The notes beneath the pieces are model-generated. The model made no database searches and was not told the origin of the DNA. It saw only the letters and a program-made list of their open reading frames with translations. From Anaerolineales bacterium HSG24 (GTDB taxonomy: Bacteria > Chloroflexota > Anaerolineae > 4572-78 > J111): DNA of 32,935 bases. The translations under genes were made by a program, and so were the position numbers. Positions 8,108 through 17,038 of this stretch are shown here, one piece after another. The stretch covers positions 1-32,935 of the forward strand of contig JAUCGB010000043.1 of the NCBI GenBank assembly GCA_030377895.1, in the 5' to 3' direction. Positions within the stretch are counted from its first letter, which is position 1, and every line of letters starts with the position of its first letter.

Positions 8108-11100
8108 TCACTGCTTAACCACCAGCGGCAGATAGACCTTGCTTTCAACTTTCGGCTCGGCTAGGATTGCCCACAGACCCAAGGTGGTCGGTTGGGCGGT
8201 GATGGTGTTGGGATTAACATCACTACTCTCATCCCGTACCCACTGCCCATTGATAAAGTTGTAAAAGCCGATACTGTCCGCATCAACCCCGGTCGGAATA
8301 TCCTCCGTGCGATAGGTGCGGGTGATAAGATACGGCTCCGCTGGAATAGCGGGCTGACCATCGGTGAAACTGGCCTCTAGCAGATAACCATTGCCGACCG
8401 GAACCAAACCACCCGTATCAAGATCAAGTTGGTTGGTGTAGGTGACAACCACCTGTTCGGTTTGGCGACGTTGACGGGCTTGCTGGACTGTGGTGAAGGT
8501 TCCGAAGGTGGCTTCGGTGTCGGAGGTGAATGCAATATGGTCGCCAGTAGAAGGAATGGTCATTCCAGTATCAGGTTTCTCATAAATGCACAAAGCATTG
8601 ATTAAGTCTCTATTCCCATATTCCCAATCATCATCATTATGTTCTGGATCACGATCATGATATCCTCCATGGAAAGGAATTCTAACTGCTATCCTAGATG
8701 AGCCTCCACCATCCATCAAAATGGCATTGTGTGTGTTTATTTCCCCATCTAAATCGTTTTTTAAGATACGGTTGTAGATATCTTCCGCACTATAATCATG
8801 CCATTGTCCTGTAACGATTAATGTCAATTCCGTACCATCTTCTGATAATGCAAAAACGGTTCGTTTATCCTTACCTTTAACAGCAGAAAAAGGATCATCT
8901 TCACCTTTACTACCCCATATATCATAGATGTTTTCTAAAAGAAACCTTTGGTAGCCACTAATGATATTGTAATCATGTCCAGAAAATTTATCTTTTTCTT
9001 CGTAATCAAGAACTATTTTACCTGAATTGAGCTTGTCAAACGCTAATGCACCGTATTGATCGTAAACTGTATCTGATTTATAGTTAGTTAATTGGTTATA
9101 TTCTCTAGGAGATACTACCCAACTACCATTACGAGCAACTGCAACAGGGTGTGAAGTGGGATAGGATAGATAAGGATAATCTTCATCAAATGGTGTACCA
9201 TTTACAATTACGGAACAACCATAAAGTCTTGCCCCTGCTTCACCTGCCATACCCAAAAGAGATAGCCCTTCATAAGGAGCTTCAGCTAAAACGGTTACTC
9301 CTACTTTTGGGTTTCTTAGATCAATTTTGGCAATGTAATCACCATTTACCTCGGCATATTGAACACCTGATGAGATAGTCTTCCAATGAGAACTAACAAC
9401 ATTAAACCCTACCCAAATGTGCATGACATTCAATTTGTCTCCATTTGCTGTGTTCTCCATCCAATATTGTCCTGCGGCTAAAGAAATATCTTCACGATAG
9501 CTACCAAAAGGTGTGTCATAAGGTATATAAAATTTTAGTATAAAAGTTCCGGTTTCACCTGGTGCGACACTTTCTTCTTGTAAACACCCAACACGAGATA
9601 TTTTTTTGTTGTTTTGGTCATCACCCCAGCTATCTTCATCAGCCCAATAGCTTTCTCCTAAATCTTTATCATTATATTTTGACCCAAGAGGAGCAGATAA
9701 ATAGCCACTATCTGGGTCTTTATAAACATTAAAACATACTTGACGGTTTTTTTCTTCTGCACTTGCTTGACTATCTTTGCGATTTTCTCGATACCAAGTT
9801 TTGAGACCAGCATTTTTGAGTTCAACTTTTAGTTCTACCAAATCTCCAGGATACACATCGTCAAGAAAACCTTGTTCATTACTACTGTGTTTTAGACTTT
9901 CTTGTTTTTCCCATACTGCTTTGTAATTACAAGCATAAAACGGATAATGATAGCGAATCCCATCTTTACCAATAAAACAATCCTTCACCTCCCACCAACT
10001 CGTCGCATACTCTCGCTGATCCCCGTTCACCAGATTATGAATCGGCACCCAATCCTCGCCCACCTTCATCTTCAACACATAATGCATGTGGCAAATATCA
10101 TCATTCACCGTTGGGTCATGCAAATTGGCTCGCAGTTTGAAGGTAAAGGTCGCTACCTCGCCATAGGCCACATTTTGGTCTAGCGTAACCACTTGTCCAG
10201 TCTCGATATTGTCCCAACTGCTACTACTTTGGCTAGGAAAACCAGACGCGCTGGGGTCGCCCAAATCGGCGTAGTTGTAGATGTTGGGGAACTCGTAGTC
10301 GTACACGTTGTCACCATCGGTATCTAACTGGGAACTGGGGCAGAGCGGTTGGGCATTAGCATCCTGAATCGGGTTGTCGTACACAAACAGGGCTACCTGT
10401 CCGGCAGACCAAGGCAGACCCACGTTTTTAAAGGAGACCCACATGTCATCCTTCACGTCACCCTTGGGAATATCGAAGGTAAAGGCATCGTTCTCGATAA
10501 AGCCGTTTTGGTTTAACCATTCGGCCAGATAGTCGCCCTCAAGCTCCACATTCCACCATGCATTGGCTTTGTCCCACGGATTGCCGTTGGTTGGGTTGGC
10601 CATAAACTCATTTTTACTGACTACCCACAGGCCAAAATCAACCCCATGCACATACTGCTGAACAGCATGCTGGTTGCCACACAGGGTTAGCTCAAAGGTG
10701 CCAGTCTCGCCGGGGGCTACGGGGCCATCAACCAAAGCGGCAAACGGTTCGAGGCCGTTACAGGCAAAGTCGGCGTTGGCCTCATCACCTTGCTCATCGC
10801 GGGCTTGCGGTTTCAGCAGGACGTTATCGGCTGTCCATGTAGCCTCGCCCGTATTAGTAAATTTAACCCACAAGGTTTCCGATTCTCCATCAAAGGGAGT
10901 CATCACAAACGGACCAGATTCGTCTCCGGCCAGCAGTTGGCTATCCCACGCGGCTTGGTACAGCCCTTCGGCGGGTGTACCATCACAGGTGGCTCCAGTG
11001 GCCATGTCGATCAGTTCATCGGCTATATCAGCCGGAATCTTCTTGCCTCGTTGGGCCTCAACCGAGTTGATAAAGGCATGCAGATCGGTATCTTGGCCGC

Positions 11101-12274
11101 GGTCACATTTGGCAATAGCGTTGTTCAGTTTCTGTTGCAGGCTGGTGCAAGTTCCCTGATGGGAAATCTGCCCACTGTCACACAACTCGTTGACTCGATT
11201 CAGCACATCCTGAAAACTGGTGCCCGGTTCGGGCGCGGCGGTCGGGGTAGGGGTCGGTTGTTGTCCGACATGAATCCGCACCGTCAAACGGTTGCTCCAA
11301 CCATCAGGGAAGAACCACTCACCACCATGCGCGATGTCAAAATGCTCAGTATACACATCATCGGGCTGATTGTTATTGTTACAAAAGCGGATGGTAAAAG
11401 AGCCAGTCTCGCCGGTACTGACCGAACTGGGGCTGACTTTAGCGGCCCAGTAATTATTCTCAGAGGGCCAATCGTCACAACGGAAGGCACTCTCGGTGTT
11501 GTTATTCCAACCACTGTCATTCTCCGGTTCATACCGATAGGAGAGAACCACCGGCAAACTACTACTCCAACTGTTATCACCAATGTTACTGTACTGCACG
11601 GTGATGCTTTCGGAAGTGCCACCATCACCGGTGATGTAAACGTCAAAAATGGGAATGCCAACTGGATCCGCGTCCCAAGCCGCGCCGGAGGGTGTGACAA
11701 CCGGTATAGACGTGGCGACTGCTGTCGGGGCGGTTGTCGGTTCAGGTGTGGGCGTATCAACGGCCTCTGCTTCAATATGAACCCGAACCTCTAGCCGTTC
11801 ATAGTGGTAGGGATCATCAAAGTAGAACCACTCACCACTGTGAGCAATATCAAAATGCTCGGTATAAGTGCCAACTGGCATGTTGTGATTGTTGCAAAAA
11901 CGCAAACTAAAACTGCCGTCATTACCGGGCGTAACCGTGCCATTGACTCTGGCGGCCCAATAGTTGCTCGGCCAATCATTACAACGGAAAGCACTTTCGG
12001 TGTTGCCGTTCCAACCATCATCACCACTTTCGTAGCGATAGGACAAGACAACGGAACTACTATCCCAGGTGGTACTACCGATATTTTCATACCGTACTGT
12101 CTTACTGCTTGATACACCACCATCTCCGGTAATGTAGACATCTATCCGGCTACTACTGAGGCGGTCTGCGCCCCAGCCGTCATGGGTTTCGGCCAGAGCT
12201 AGGCCAAGCGTTGCGACTACCATTAAAACCATCAAACTTAATCTAATACTATGTTTCACAAATTGAGCTCTCAC
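8108..12274 (-). CDS. Secreted multidomain protein: Ig-like modules, FIMAH domain, NAGPA-type phosphodiester glycosidase
   Basis: 1,388 residues. A Sec signal peptide covers residues 1 to about 28 (hydrophobic core then LALA). Two near-duplicate NBR1-like Ig modules follow (about 33-170 and 199-338), joined by Thr/Pro-rich linkers. A Cys-containing helical module at about 352-430 ends HAFINSVEAQRGKKIPADIA and matches the FIMAH domain pattern. Three more NBR1-like modules follow (about 438-578, 582-765 and 783-957), with recurring 'aW.v.N.G...W' and 'v.pGetGtF' signatures. The catalytic domain (about 962-1230) resembles the NAGPA/DUF2233 phosphodiester glycosidase family, with MDGGGSS at 1187-1193. 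A beta-rich tail ends in KVYLPLVVKQ. The human relative removes GlcNAc from phosphodiester-linked mannose; bacterial substrates are probably extracellular phosphoglycans, which is inference. It lies 219 bases downstream of a paralogous gene on the same strand. Its base composition is uneven (see findings). Confidence 0.85.
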   Translation of the reverse strand: MRAQFVKHSIRLSLMVLMVVATLGLALAETHDGWGADRLSSSRIDVYITGDGGVSSSKTVRYENIGSTTWDSSSVVLSYRYESGDDGWNGNTESAFRCNDWPSNYWAARVNGTVTPGNDGSFSLRFCNNHNMPVGTYTEHFDIAHSGEWFYFDDPYHYERLEVRVHIEAEAVDTPTPEPTTAPTAVATSIPVVTPSGAAWDADPVGIPIFDVYITGDGGTSESITVQYSNIGDNSWSSSLPVVLSYRYEPENDSGWNNNTESAFRCDDWPSENNYWAAKVSPSSVSTGETGSFTIRFCNNNNQPDDVYTEHFDIAHGGEWFFPDGWSNRLTVRIHVGQQPTPTPTAAPEPGTSFQDVLNRVNELCDSGQISHQGTCTSLQQKLNNAIAKCDRGQDTDLHAFINSVEAQRGKKIPADIADELIDMATGATCDGTPAEGLYQAAWDSQLLAGDESGPFVMTPFDGESETLWVKFTNTGEATWTADNVLLKPQARDEQGDEANADFACNGLEPFAALVDGPVAPGETGTFELTLCGNQHAVQQYVHGVDFGLWVVSKNEFMANPTNGNPWDKANAWWNVELEGDYLAEWLNQNGFIENDAFTFDIPKGDVKDDMWVSFKNVGLPWSAGQVALFVYDNPIQDANAQPLCPSSQLDTDGDNVYDYEFPNIYNYADLGDPSASGFPSQSSSSWDNIETGQVVTLDQNVAYGEVATFTFKLRANLHDPTVNDDICHMHYVLKMKVGEDWVPIHNLVNGDQREYATSWWEVKDCFIGKDGIRYHYPFYACNYKAVWEKQESLKHSSNEQGFLDDVYPGDLVELKVELKNAGLKTWYRENRKDSQASAEEKNRQVCFNVYKDPDSGYLSAPLGSKYNDKDLGESYWADEDSWGDDQNNKKISRVGCLQEESVAPGETGTFILKFYIPYDTPFGSYREDISLAAGQYWMENTANGDKLNVMHIWVGFNVVSSHWKTISSGVQYAEVNGDYIAKIDLRNPKVGVTVLAEAPYEGLSLLGMAGEAGARLYGCSVIVNGTPFDEDYPYLSYPTSHPVAVARNGSWVVSPREYNQLTNYKSDTVYDQYGALAFDKLNSGKIVLDYEEKDKFSGHDYNIISGYQRFLLENIYDIWGSKGEDDPFSAVKGKDKRTVFALSEDGTELTLIVTGQWHDYSAEDIYNRILKNDLDGEINTHNAILMDGGGSSRIAVRIPFHGGYHDRDPEHNDDDWEYGNRDLINALCIYEKPDTGMTIPSTGDHIAFTSDTEATFGTFTTVQQARQRRQTEQVVVTYTNQLDLDTGGLVPVGNGYLLEASFTDGQPAIPAEPYLITRTYRTEDIPTGVDADSIGFYNFINGQWVRDESSDVNPNTITAQPTTLGLWAILAEPKVESKVYLPLVVKQ

Positions 12275-12357
12275 AATCCACCTTCCTTAAAGGGTGTATT
12301 GCCTATTGTATGATTCTTTGACACGCAGTAGACAATATATGGCTACAATATTCAAAT

Positions 12358-12471
12358 ACCCATCCCGCAAATTTTAAACTTGTGGGATGGGTAAAGACAA
12401 TTTAACAACTTAAGTTAGTATACCATGAAACCTCAGCAGAAACACTAGGGAAATGATGAGGAAATGTTGAG
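12358..12471. repeat. Structured intergenic repeat, copy 1 (hairpin, AGTATA, 16-mer)
   Basis: This fills most of the 219-base gap between the two NAGPA-type genes. It opens with a hairpin at 12358-12392: 13 pairs of ACCCATCCCGCAA with its partner (one G-T wobble), then one mismatch and three A-T pairs around a 2-base loop. After 24 bases comes TTAGTATA, and at 12456-12471 the 16-mer ATGAGGAAATGTTGAG, followed by AGTTTTTTGTTGCA. The same order of parts recurs at 16815-16930 with a different hairpin sequence. On the minus strand the 16-mer comes first after the upstream gene's stop and the hairpin is nearest the next start. The hairpin could also help end transcription of the upstream gene, but there is no clean T-run. 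Confidence 0.6.
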
Positions 12472-12493
12472 AGTTTTTTGTTGCACTCCTGTT

Positions 12494-15400
12494 TTATTCT
12501 ATAATACCCTTGATAATCTCTGGTAAATAGATACGATACCGACCATCCCCATAACCCGCCCGTTCATTCAGGAAGGTACAGGTCAGATGTTGCCCCGCCG
12601 CCACTGAAATGTCGGCTTGGAAGTTATCTCGGTCTATCGTGGCTGATACAGATTGCCCATGCTGGTCTTCACATGAGACATTGATTAACGTCCAGTACTG
12701 ATCCGGCATGCTGGTCGGGTCTTGGGAGATGAGATAATCACCCGGATAGAGGTTGGGCATACTATACACCGCGTTGCTGGTTAGGATGAACGGCTCTGCC
12801 CCATCCACCGAGAAAGCGATGTTGGCTGGTTGGTTGGTGACACTGGTTAAGGTCAGGGTTGCCGGACGAACTTCGGCGAGGATGGCCCATAAACCCATAG
12901 CAGTAGTTTGAACATTAACGGTATTTGCCTCAACATCAATAATACTGGTTGGCTCTTTAACCCACTCATCACCTTGTTTGTAATACAGGGCTAAATCTTC
13001 CTCAAACAGATTGTGGTCAAAATTTTCTTCACCATAAAAGACCGTCATGCTATATGGCTTTTGGGGTGTTACCAGTGTGCCATCATCCTGTTCCACCTCA
13101 AGGGTATAAAAGTAACCAATACTTCTTAATGTACCTGTGTCAGTTATAGGGTGTTGCTGATAAGATAAGGTAAGAGAATCGAAGGATTGTCTATTTCTAC
13201 AGGCAATTCCATCAAAAAAGGTATTACTTTCAAAATTTGCAACAAGACGGTCTGTTCTAATAAAGTGTGTTCCACACTTATTAAGTAACTTTTGTTGGTT
13301 TGGTGTTACTTCACCACCAGCTACAATAATGGCATTAACAATACGTCTTGGTTTCCTTTTTTCGTCATTACAATCATGTCTGATAGTCTTCCAATCTGAT
13401 TTTCCTCTTAAGGGTTCTATAACATTGTTATACAAAGTTGTTCCTGGTGTTTTGCCCATACTCACAAATTGAGATGATCCTCCACCATCTAACAAGATCG
13501 CTTGATGTACTCCTTCAACTTGTTGAAACTCGCTAGCAAACATTTTAAGTGACATTGTTTCGTGGGCTGACATTAAATATAATCGGCTTCCATTCTCAGA
13601 TACGCCTATGGCAGTCCAGTAATCATCGTCACTTTCAATATTTTTATAAGCATCATCAGACAACATTCCATCATCGTTGTGATAGTTGTCTCGATCAAAA
13701 ATTGTAGCTCTATATCCAACAGCAAAATCAACGCCATTTGTAAGTCTACCAACTTCTTGTCTAACATCATTCTTTTCATGATCGTTATCAACACTTTCAT
13801 ATTGAGTTGCAAAATCCAATCCATTACGATAGATACTAGCTTGACTTAAACGGCTATCTTCGTAAGAAATAAAACTAGCTTTATAGGTTCGTGCTATAGT
13901 TCGATTATCTACCACTAATGTATTAAGCCCTTTGTCATCTTCTTCTACAAAACCATTCTTTCCACCATCTATACACTTAAAGCCACTGGCGTTAATTGCT
14001 GCATGATAGTTGTTATGGGCAGATTGATTTGTACGAGCAAATATTGTACCACGCCTCATTTTGTCACTACCATCTACAAATTCTTGAGCTAACATAACAT
14101 TTACATTAGGATGATCTAAATCTGCTACAGCAATGTGAGTAAATTCACCATCTCTTACACAAATCCCCTTTGTAATTTCATCACATTTCTCCCAATGTGA
14201 TTCTTGCTTTGGTCTGGTAGCAACAAAATTAACACCTTCAACACTACCTTGAGTTAAATCAACCATTTGCTCAAAGTAATTATCTATCTCATAATTTTCT
14301 TTTGGTGTTACTCTTACCGTATAATATCCTCGTGGCAAATCAGTATATCTTGAATAATCATTTTCCTCTACTTTAAAGATATACTCCCCATTAATAACAT
14401 CTGTCTTTGTATCAAGATAAACACATTCACCATTCGGCCACATAGTCCTATGCCCGTTTGCTACACATCCAAATAATTGAACTTTGTTGTTTCTAACACC
14501 ATCAAGATGGGTAATGTCATTTCTTCCATCACGATAATAAACCTTACCCTTAATGGAAAGTTGACCTGCTGAAGCATTCACAAAAAAGTATTTACCATCA
14601 GTCCATTCACTCCATAACTGCCCATCATAAGCCCCAACACGTACCCAATAATGTCCTTTATTAGATGGTATCCAATCATTCCATTCAGTATTCTCATAAT
14701 TTGAACCATCTATCTCATTTATGTTACCTCGGAAACCAATTCCTGTAACAAATGAACTAGGAGAAAAGTCAGGATCTGTAGCAACTTGTAAGGAATAATC
14801 CAAACCTCGTATTTGACCATCATCTTGAGCAGAAAATTCAAATCTAATAGATCTACCTACGACAACCTGACGATCAACAGATAATTCTAAGTTATAAGGA
14901 GGGGTATTATTATTGTTATTTGGTGTTTCCCCCTCCGCAACCGCAATATGCCCCGGTTGCTCATTCCATTCACCACACAAACCTTCAATATCACAAGCCC
15001 GCACTTGCCAATAATAATTACCCGCGATACCGGGGTGAGGCCACTCGTAAAAGGTTGCATATCCAACGTTAATGATATCACTACTTTCAGCCTGTTCTCC
15101 AACCCGTACCTGATATTGGAGTTGATGGGAAGGCGTTTGTTGGTCTGTGGCCGAATTCCAACTTAAACGATAAACATTTTTGGTACTGTCTTTGATGTGT
15201 TCAGGCGGCAAAATATTGGGTATGGTTGGCTTGGTGTTGCTTGGCTGTTGTTGCGTTGATACCACATCAATATTCCAGTAACCGACCACGCTCATCCAGG
15301 CTTGCCCCTCAACTATCGGTTTGAAGATAAATTTATGGCTTCCAGGGGTGGTTGGAGCCTGAATGATAAACTCAAATTTACCAATCGCTCCCGGCACCAC

Positions 15401-16081
15401 GGGGTCATTCAGCCATGCAGGTCGAACCAAACTGTTCCCATCAACCCAACTACTATGGGCAAATGGGGAGTTGAAATCAATACCATCATGATTATTGGGG
15501 TCAACCGTGCCTAAACGAGTAATGCCACTGGGCCAAGTTAAGGTGCCACTATTGCTAAACTCAACCCAGACCGTTTCTGTACTACCAGCCTCCATCGTAA
15601 TGATGCCATTGGAGTATGCTTTTTTGTTGTAATAGGTGGCCTCATAAGTTTGCGCCTGTGTCGCTGGGTTGGCTGAGGGGCAACTCTCCACGGTACAGAC
15701 CCGCAATGAAGAGAGACACATATCCCAAGTACCTGCACAACCAACCGGTGCGGTGTTGGCGTTTCGTAAATCCCTCGACCAACTACGATCATGGTAGATT
15801 AACACGCTATTACCACCATAATCAGCATCGGAATAGATTAAAGCCTCATAACCAACGGGAAGTTGAATCGACATAACCGCGTCATTCCAGTCCCATCCAA
15901 CAAAAGGGACATCGTTACAAAACTGTTGGTACGTTCCTTGATACTCAATCTGCTTATAGACCCAAGCACAGCCGTTGGGCGGGCTTTGGGCGAGGGTGTT
16001 ATCAACTTGCAATACCATCAGTAAACTAAACAATCCGATTATTAGTAATGATTTAAATGTCTTGACGTAATTCTGTTCCAT
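12494..16081 (-). CDS. Secreted multidomain protein: beta/gamma-crystallin, NBR1-Ig, FnIII, NAGPA-type phosphodiester glycosidase
   Basis: 1,195 residues. A Sec signal peptide ends near residue 31 (DNTLAQ). Residues about 36-130 look like a beta/gamma-crystallin module (YQGTYQQFCNDVPF, then IYSDADYGGNS and CLSSLRVC), a fold that often binds calcium. An NBR1-like Ig module spans about 146-275. Two fibronectin-III-like modules (about 285-383 and 394-502) are separated by a poly-Asn linker. A carboxypeptidase-regulatory-like beta module is at about 507-622. The catalytic NAGPA/DUF2233-like domain is at about 628-900 with LLDGGGSSQ (DGGGSS at 865-870). The C-terminus shares the GLWAILAE segment with the downstream paralogue, then adds a prealbumin-like module (ending TCTFLNE) and the tail YRIYLPEIIKGIIE. 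It probably acts outside the cell on phosphodiester-linked sugars; the substrate is unknown. Both proteins look assembled from a shared core and different accessory domains. Confidence 0.85.
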   Translation of the reverse strand: MEQNYVKTFKSLLIIGLFSLLMVLQVDNTLAQSPPNGCAWVYKQIEYQGTYQQFCNDVPFVGWDWNDAVMSIQLPVGYEALIYSDADYGGNSVLIYHDRSWSRDLRNANTAPVGCAGTWDMCLSSLRVCTVESCPSANPATQAQTYEATYYNKKAYSNGIITMEAGSTETVWVEFSNSGTLTWPSGITRLGTVDPNNHDGIDFNSPFAHSSWVDGNSLVRPAWLNDPVVPGAIGKFEFIIQAPTTPGSHKFIFKPIVEGQAWMSVVGYWNIDVVSTQQQPSNTKPTIPNILPPEHIKDSTKNVYRLSWNSATDQQTPSHQLQYQVRVGEQAESSDIINVGYATFYEWPHPGIAGNYYWQVRACDIEGLCGEWNEQPGHIAVAEGETPNNNNNTPPYNLELSVDRQVVVGRSIRFEFSAQDDGQIRGLDYSLQVATDPDFSPSSFVTGIGFRGNINEIDGSNYENTEWNDWIPSNKGHYWVRVGAYDGQLWSEWTDGKYFFVNASAGQLSIKGKVYYRDGRNDITHLDGVRNNKVQLFGCVANGHRTMWPNGECVYLDTKTDVINGEYIFKVEENDYSRYTDLPRGYYTVRVTPKENYEIDNYFEQMVDLTQGSVEGVNFVATRPKQESHWEKCDEITKGICVRDGEFTHIAVADLDHPNVNVMLAQEFVDGSDKMRRGTIFARTNQSAHNNYHAAINASGFKCIDGGKNGFVEEDDKGLNTLVVDNRTIARTYKASFISYEDSRLSQASIYRNGLDFATQYESVDNDHEKNDVRQEVGRLTNGVDFAVGYRATIFDRDNYHNDDGMLSDDAYKNIESDDDYWTAIGVSENGSRLYLMSAHETMSLKMFASEFQQVEGVHQAILLDGGGSSQFVSMGKTPGTTLYNNVIEPLRGKSDWKTIRHDCNDEKRKPRRIVNAIIVAGGEVTPNQQKLLNKCGTHFIRTDRLVANFESNTFFDGIACRNRQSFDSLTLSYQQHPITDTGTLRSIGYFYTLEVEQDDGTLVTPQKPYSMTVFYGEENFDHNLFEEDLALYYKQGDEWVKEPTSIIDVEANTVNVQTTAMGLWAILAEVRPATLTLTSVTNQPANIAFSVDGAEPFILTSNAVYSMPNLYPGDYLISQDPTSMPDQYWTLINVSCEDQHGQSVSATIDRDNFQADISVAAGQHLTCTFLNERAGYGDGRYRIYLPEIIKGIIE

Positions 16082-16179
16082 AAGATTAGCTCCTTTGTGT
16101 TATTACTTAATACTGTGTTGTCCCCATGATACCATATCAGAGGACAATAGATATTGAGATTATGGTGAAAAAAATTTGA

Positions 16180-16204
16180 GCAAAAAATAGCTCTTAAAAA
16201 GAGC
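16180..16204 (-). terminator. Possible intrinsic terminator
   Basis: On the minus strand a small hairpin pairs 16190-16195 with 16199-16204 (GCTCTT/AAGAGC, 3-base loop), followed by TATTTTTTGCTC. It could end transcripts coming from the transposase remnant before they reach the secreted-protein gene at 16081. The stem is short, so the call is tentative. The rest of 16082-16299 shows no gene. Confidence 0.35.
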
Positions 16205-16299
16205 AGTACTACAGTACTAAAATCCAGTATATCACATTAAAGTTTGAAATTGGTTTGAATCGGTCACTCCCATTTAAACATCGGACAATCAAATTGTAA

Positions 16300-16785
16300 C
16301 TAGCCCTCTTTTCGGTACGATTTTGTCCCATGCTGGTAGCTAAAGTTGCACAGTCTAAACAGGCGATGATATGAGCTAGAGCTACGATAGGTGACTCCAA
16401 ACCACAGTTGTACCGCTCGTTGCAAATCAGCCACCGTCCAATATTGACCATTGACAGCCGTTAAACCAAACAGGTCAGCCGGTCTATAACTCTGCAAACA
16501 TGCCGCCAACTCTTGAATTTGGCCGTTTTTCAGTTTCGCTCGATTGCCGCCATTCCGACAATCACCCAAAGCCGACAGCCCCTTCTCCGAGTAGATACGA
16601 CACCAATCTAACAGACTAGTTCTGCTACAGCCGGTAATCTCCATAACCTGTTCAACCGGATAGTTCGTGCCATACAAGCACACCGCCTGATACCGAGTCC
16701 GAGTTAGCCCATCATCACAATCGCTGTAGGCATGTTTCAGTTTCTTAACTTGTTGGTTGCTCAGTTGAAACTTTCGTTTCGCCAT
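16300..16785 (-). pseudogene. IS630-type transposase fragment (N-terminal helix-turn-helix half)
   Basis: A 161-residue open frame starts MAKRKFQLSNQQVKKLKHAY and contains a helix-turn-helix (PVEQVMEITGCSRTSLLDW), a Gly-rich spacer (GLSALGDCRNGGNRAKLKNG) and the second helical domain with WTVADLQRAVQLWFGVTY. This is the usual N-terminal layout of IS630/Tc1-mariner-type transposases. The frame ends at TAG (16300-16302) right after YRKEG, where the DDE catalytic domain should begin. The roughly 220 bases remaining before the next gene cannot hold that domain and show nothing like it. It could instead be the first frame of a frameshifted element, but the second frame is absent. A perfect hairpin (16815-16847) lies just upstream of its start. 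Confidence 0.75.
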
Positions 16786-16814
16786 GTTGCCTCTTGGTAG
16801 TGGTGCACTCCGTT

Positions 16815-16930
16815 ATCTACCTGCAAGTTTAGAACTTGCAGGTAGATGATGTCGCGTGCTGGTAAACTACGGGCTAGTATAACATAATTTGGTCAATTTT
16901 TGTTTGAGGTTTTTATGAGGAAATGTTGAG
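16815..16930. repeat. Structured intergenic repeat, copy 2 (hairpin, AGTATA, 16-mer)
   Basis: A perfect 15-base-pair hairpin (16815-16829 with 16833-16847, loop TAG) is followed after 27 bases by TAGTATA (16875-16881) and, at 16915-16930, by ATGAGGAAATGTTGAG then GTTTTGGTGCA. The order and spacing match the element at 12358-12471, although the hairpin sequence differs completely. The hairpin's compensated divergence suggests the fold, not the sequence, is kept. This stretch carries no gene. Confidence 0.6.
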
Positions 16931-16935
16931 GTTTT

Positions 16936-17012
16936 GGTGCAAAGGTAGTGATAAGGAGTGCAAAGCTCGCAAGCCTTGCAGATTCTGCCATCACTACTTG
17001 TGCAAGACTACC
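16936..17012 (+). repeat. Direct repeat flanking the AAA-ATPase-like gene, left copy
   Basis: It starts GGTGCAAAGGTAGTGAT, contains GGAGTGCAA and CAAGCCTTGCA in the middle, and ends with a 23-base block at 16990-17012 (ATCACTACTTGTGCA then AGACTACC). That block differs at one position from 19064-19086 on the other side of the ATPase gene. Internal GTAGTGAT and ATCACTAC are complementary and could form an outer stem. Both copies face the same way. Confidence 0.6.
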
Positions 17013-17038
17013 CATAATAATCTCCTTAATTTCCGAAC

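Noticed and set aside
10790..11794. 334-codon plus-strand frame opposite the secreted protein gene
   Set aside because: It is a shadow of the repetitive, GC-rich Ig-module DNA on the other strand. The minus-strand reading has a signal peptide and clear domains.
16209..16451. Second transposase frame (catalytic half of the IS630-type element)
   Set aside because: The translation shows no DDE-domain motifs and overlaps the first frame; the catalytic domain is absent.
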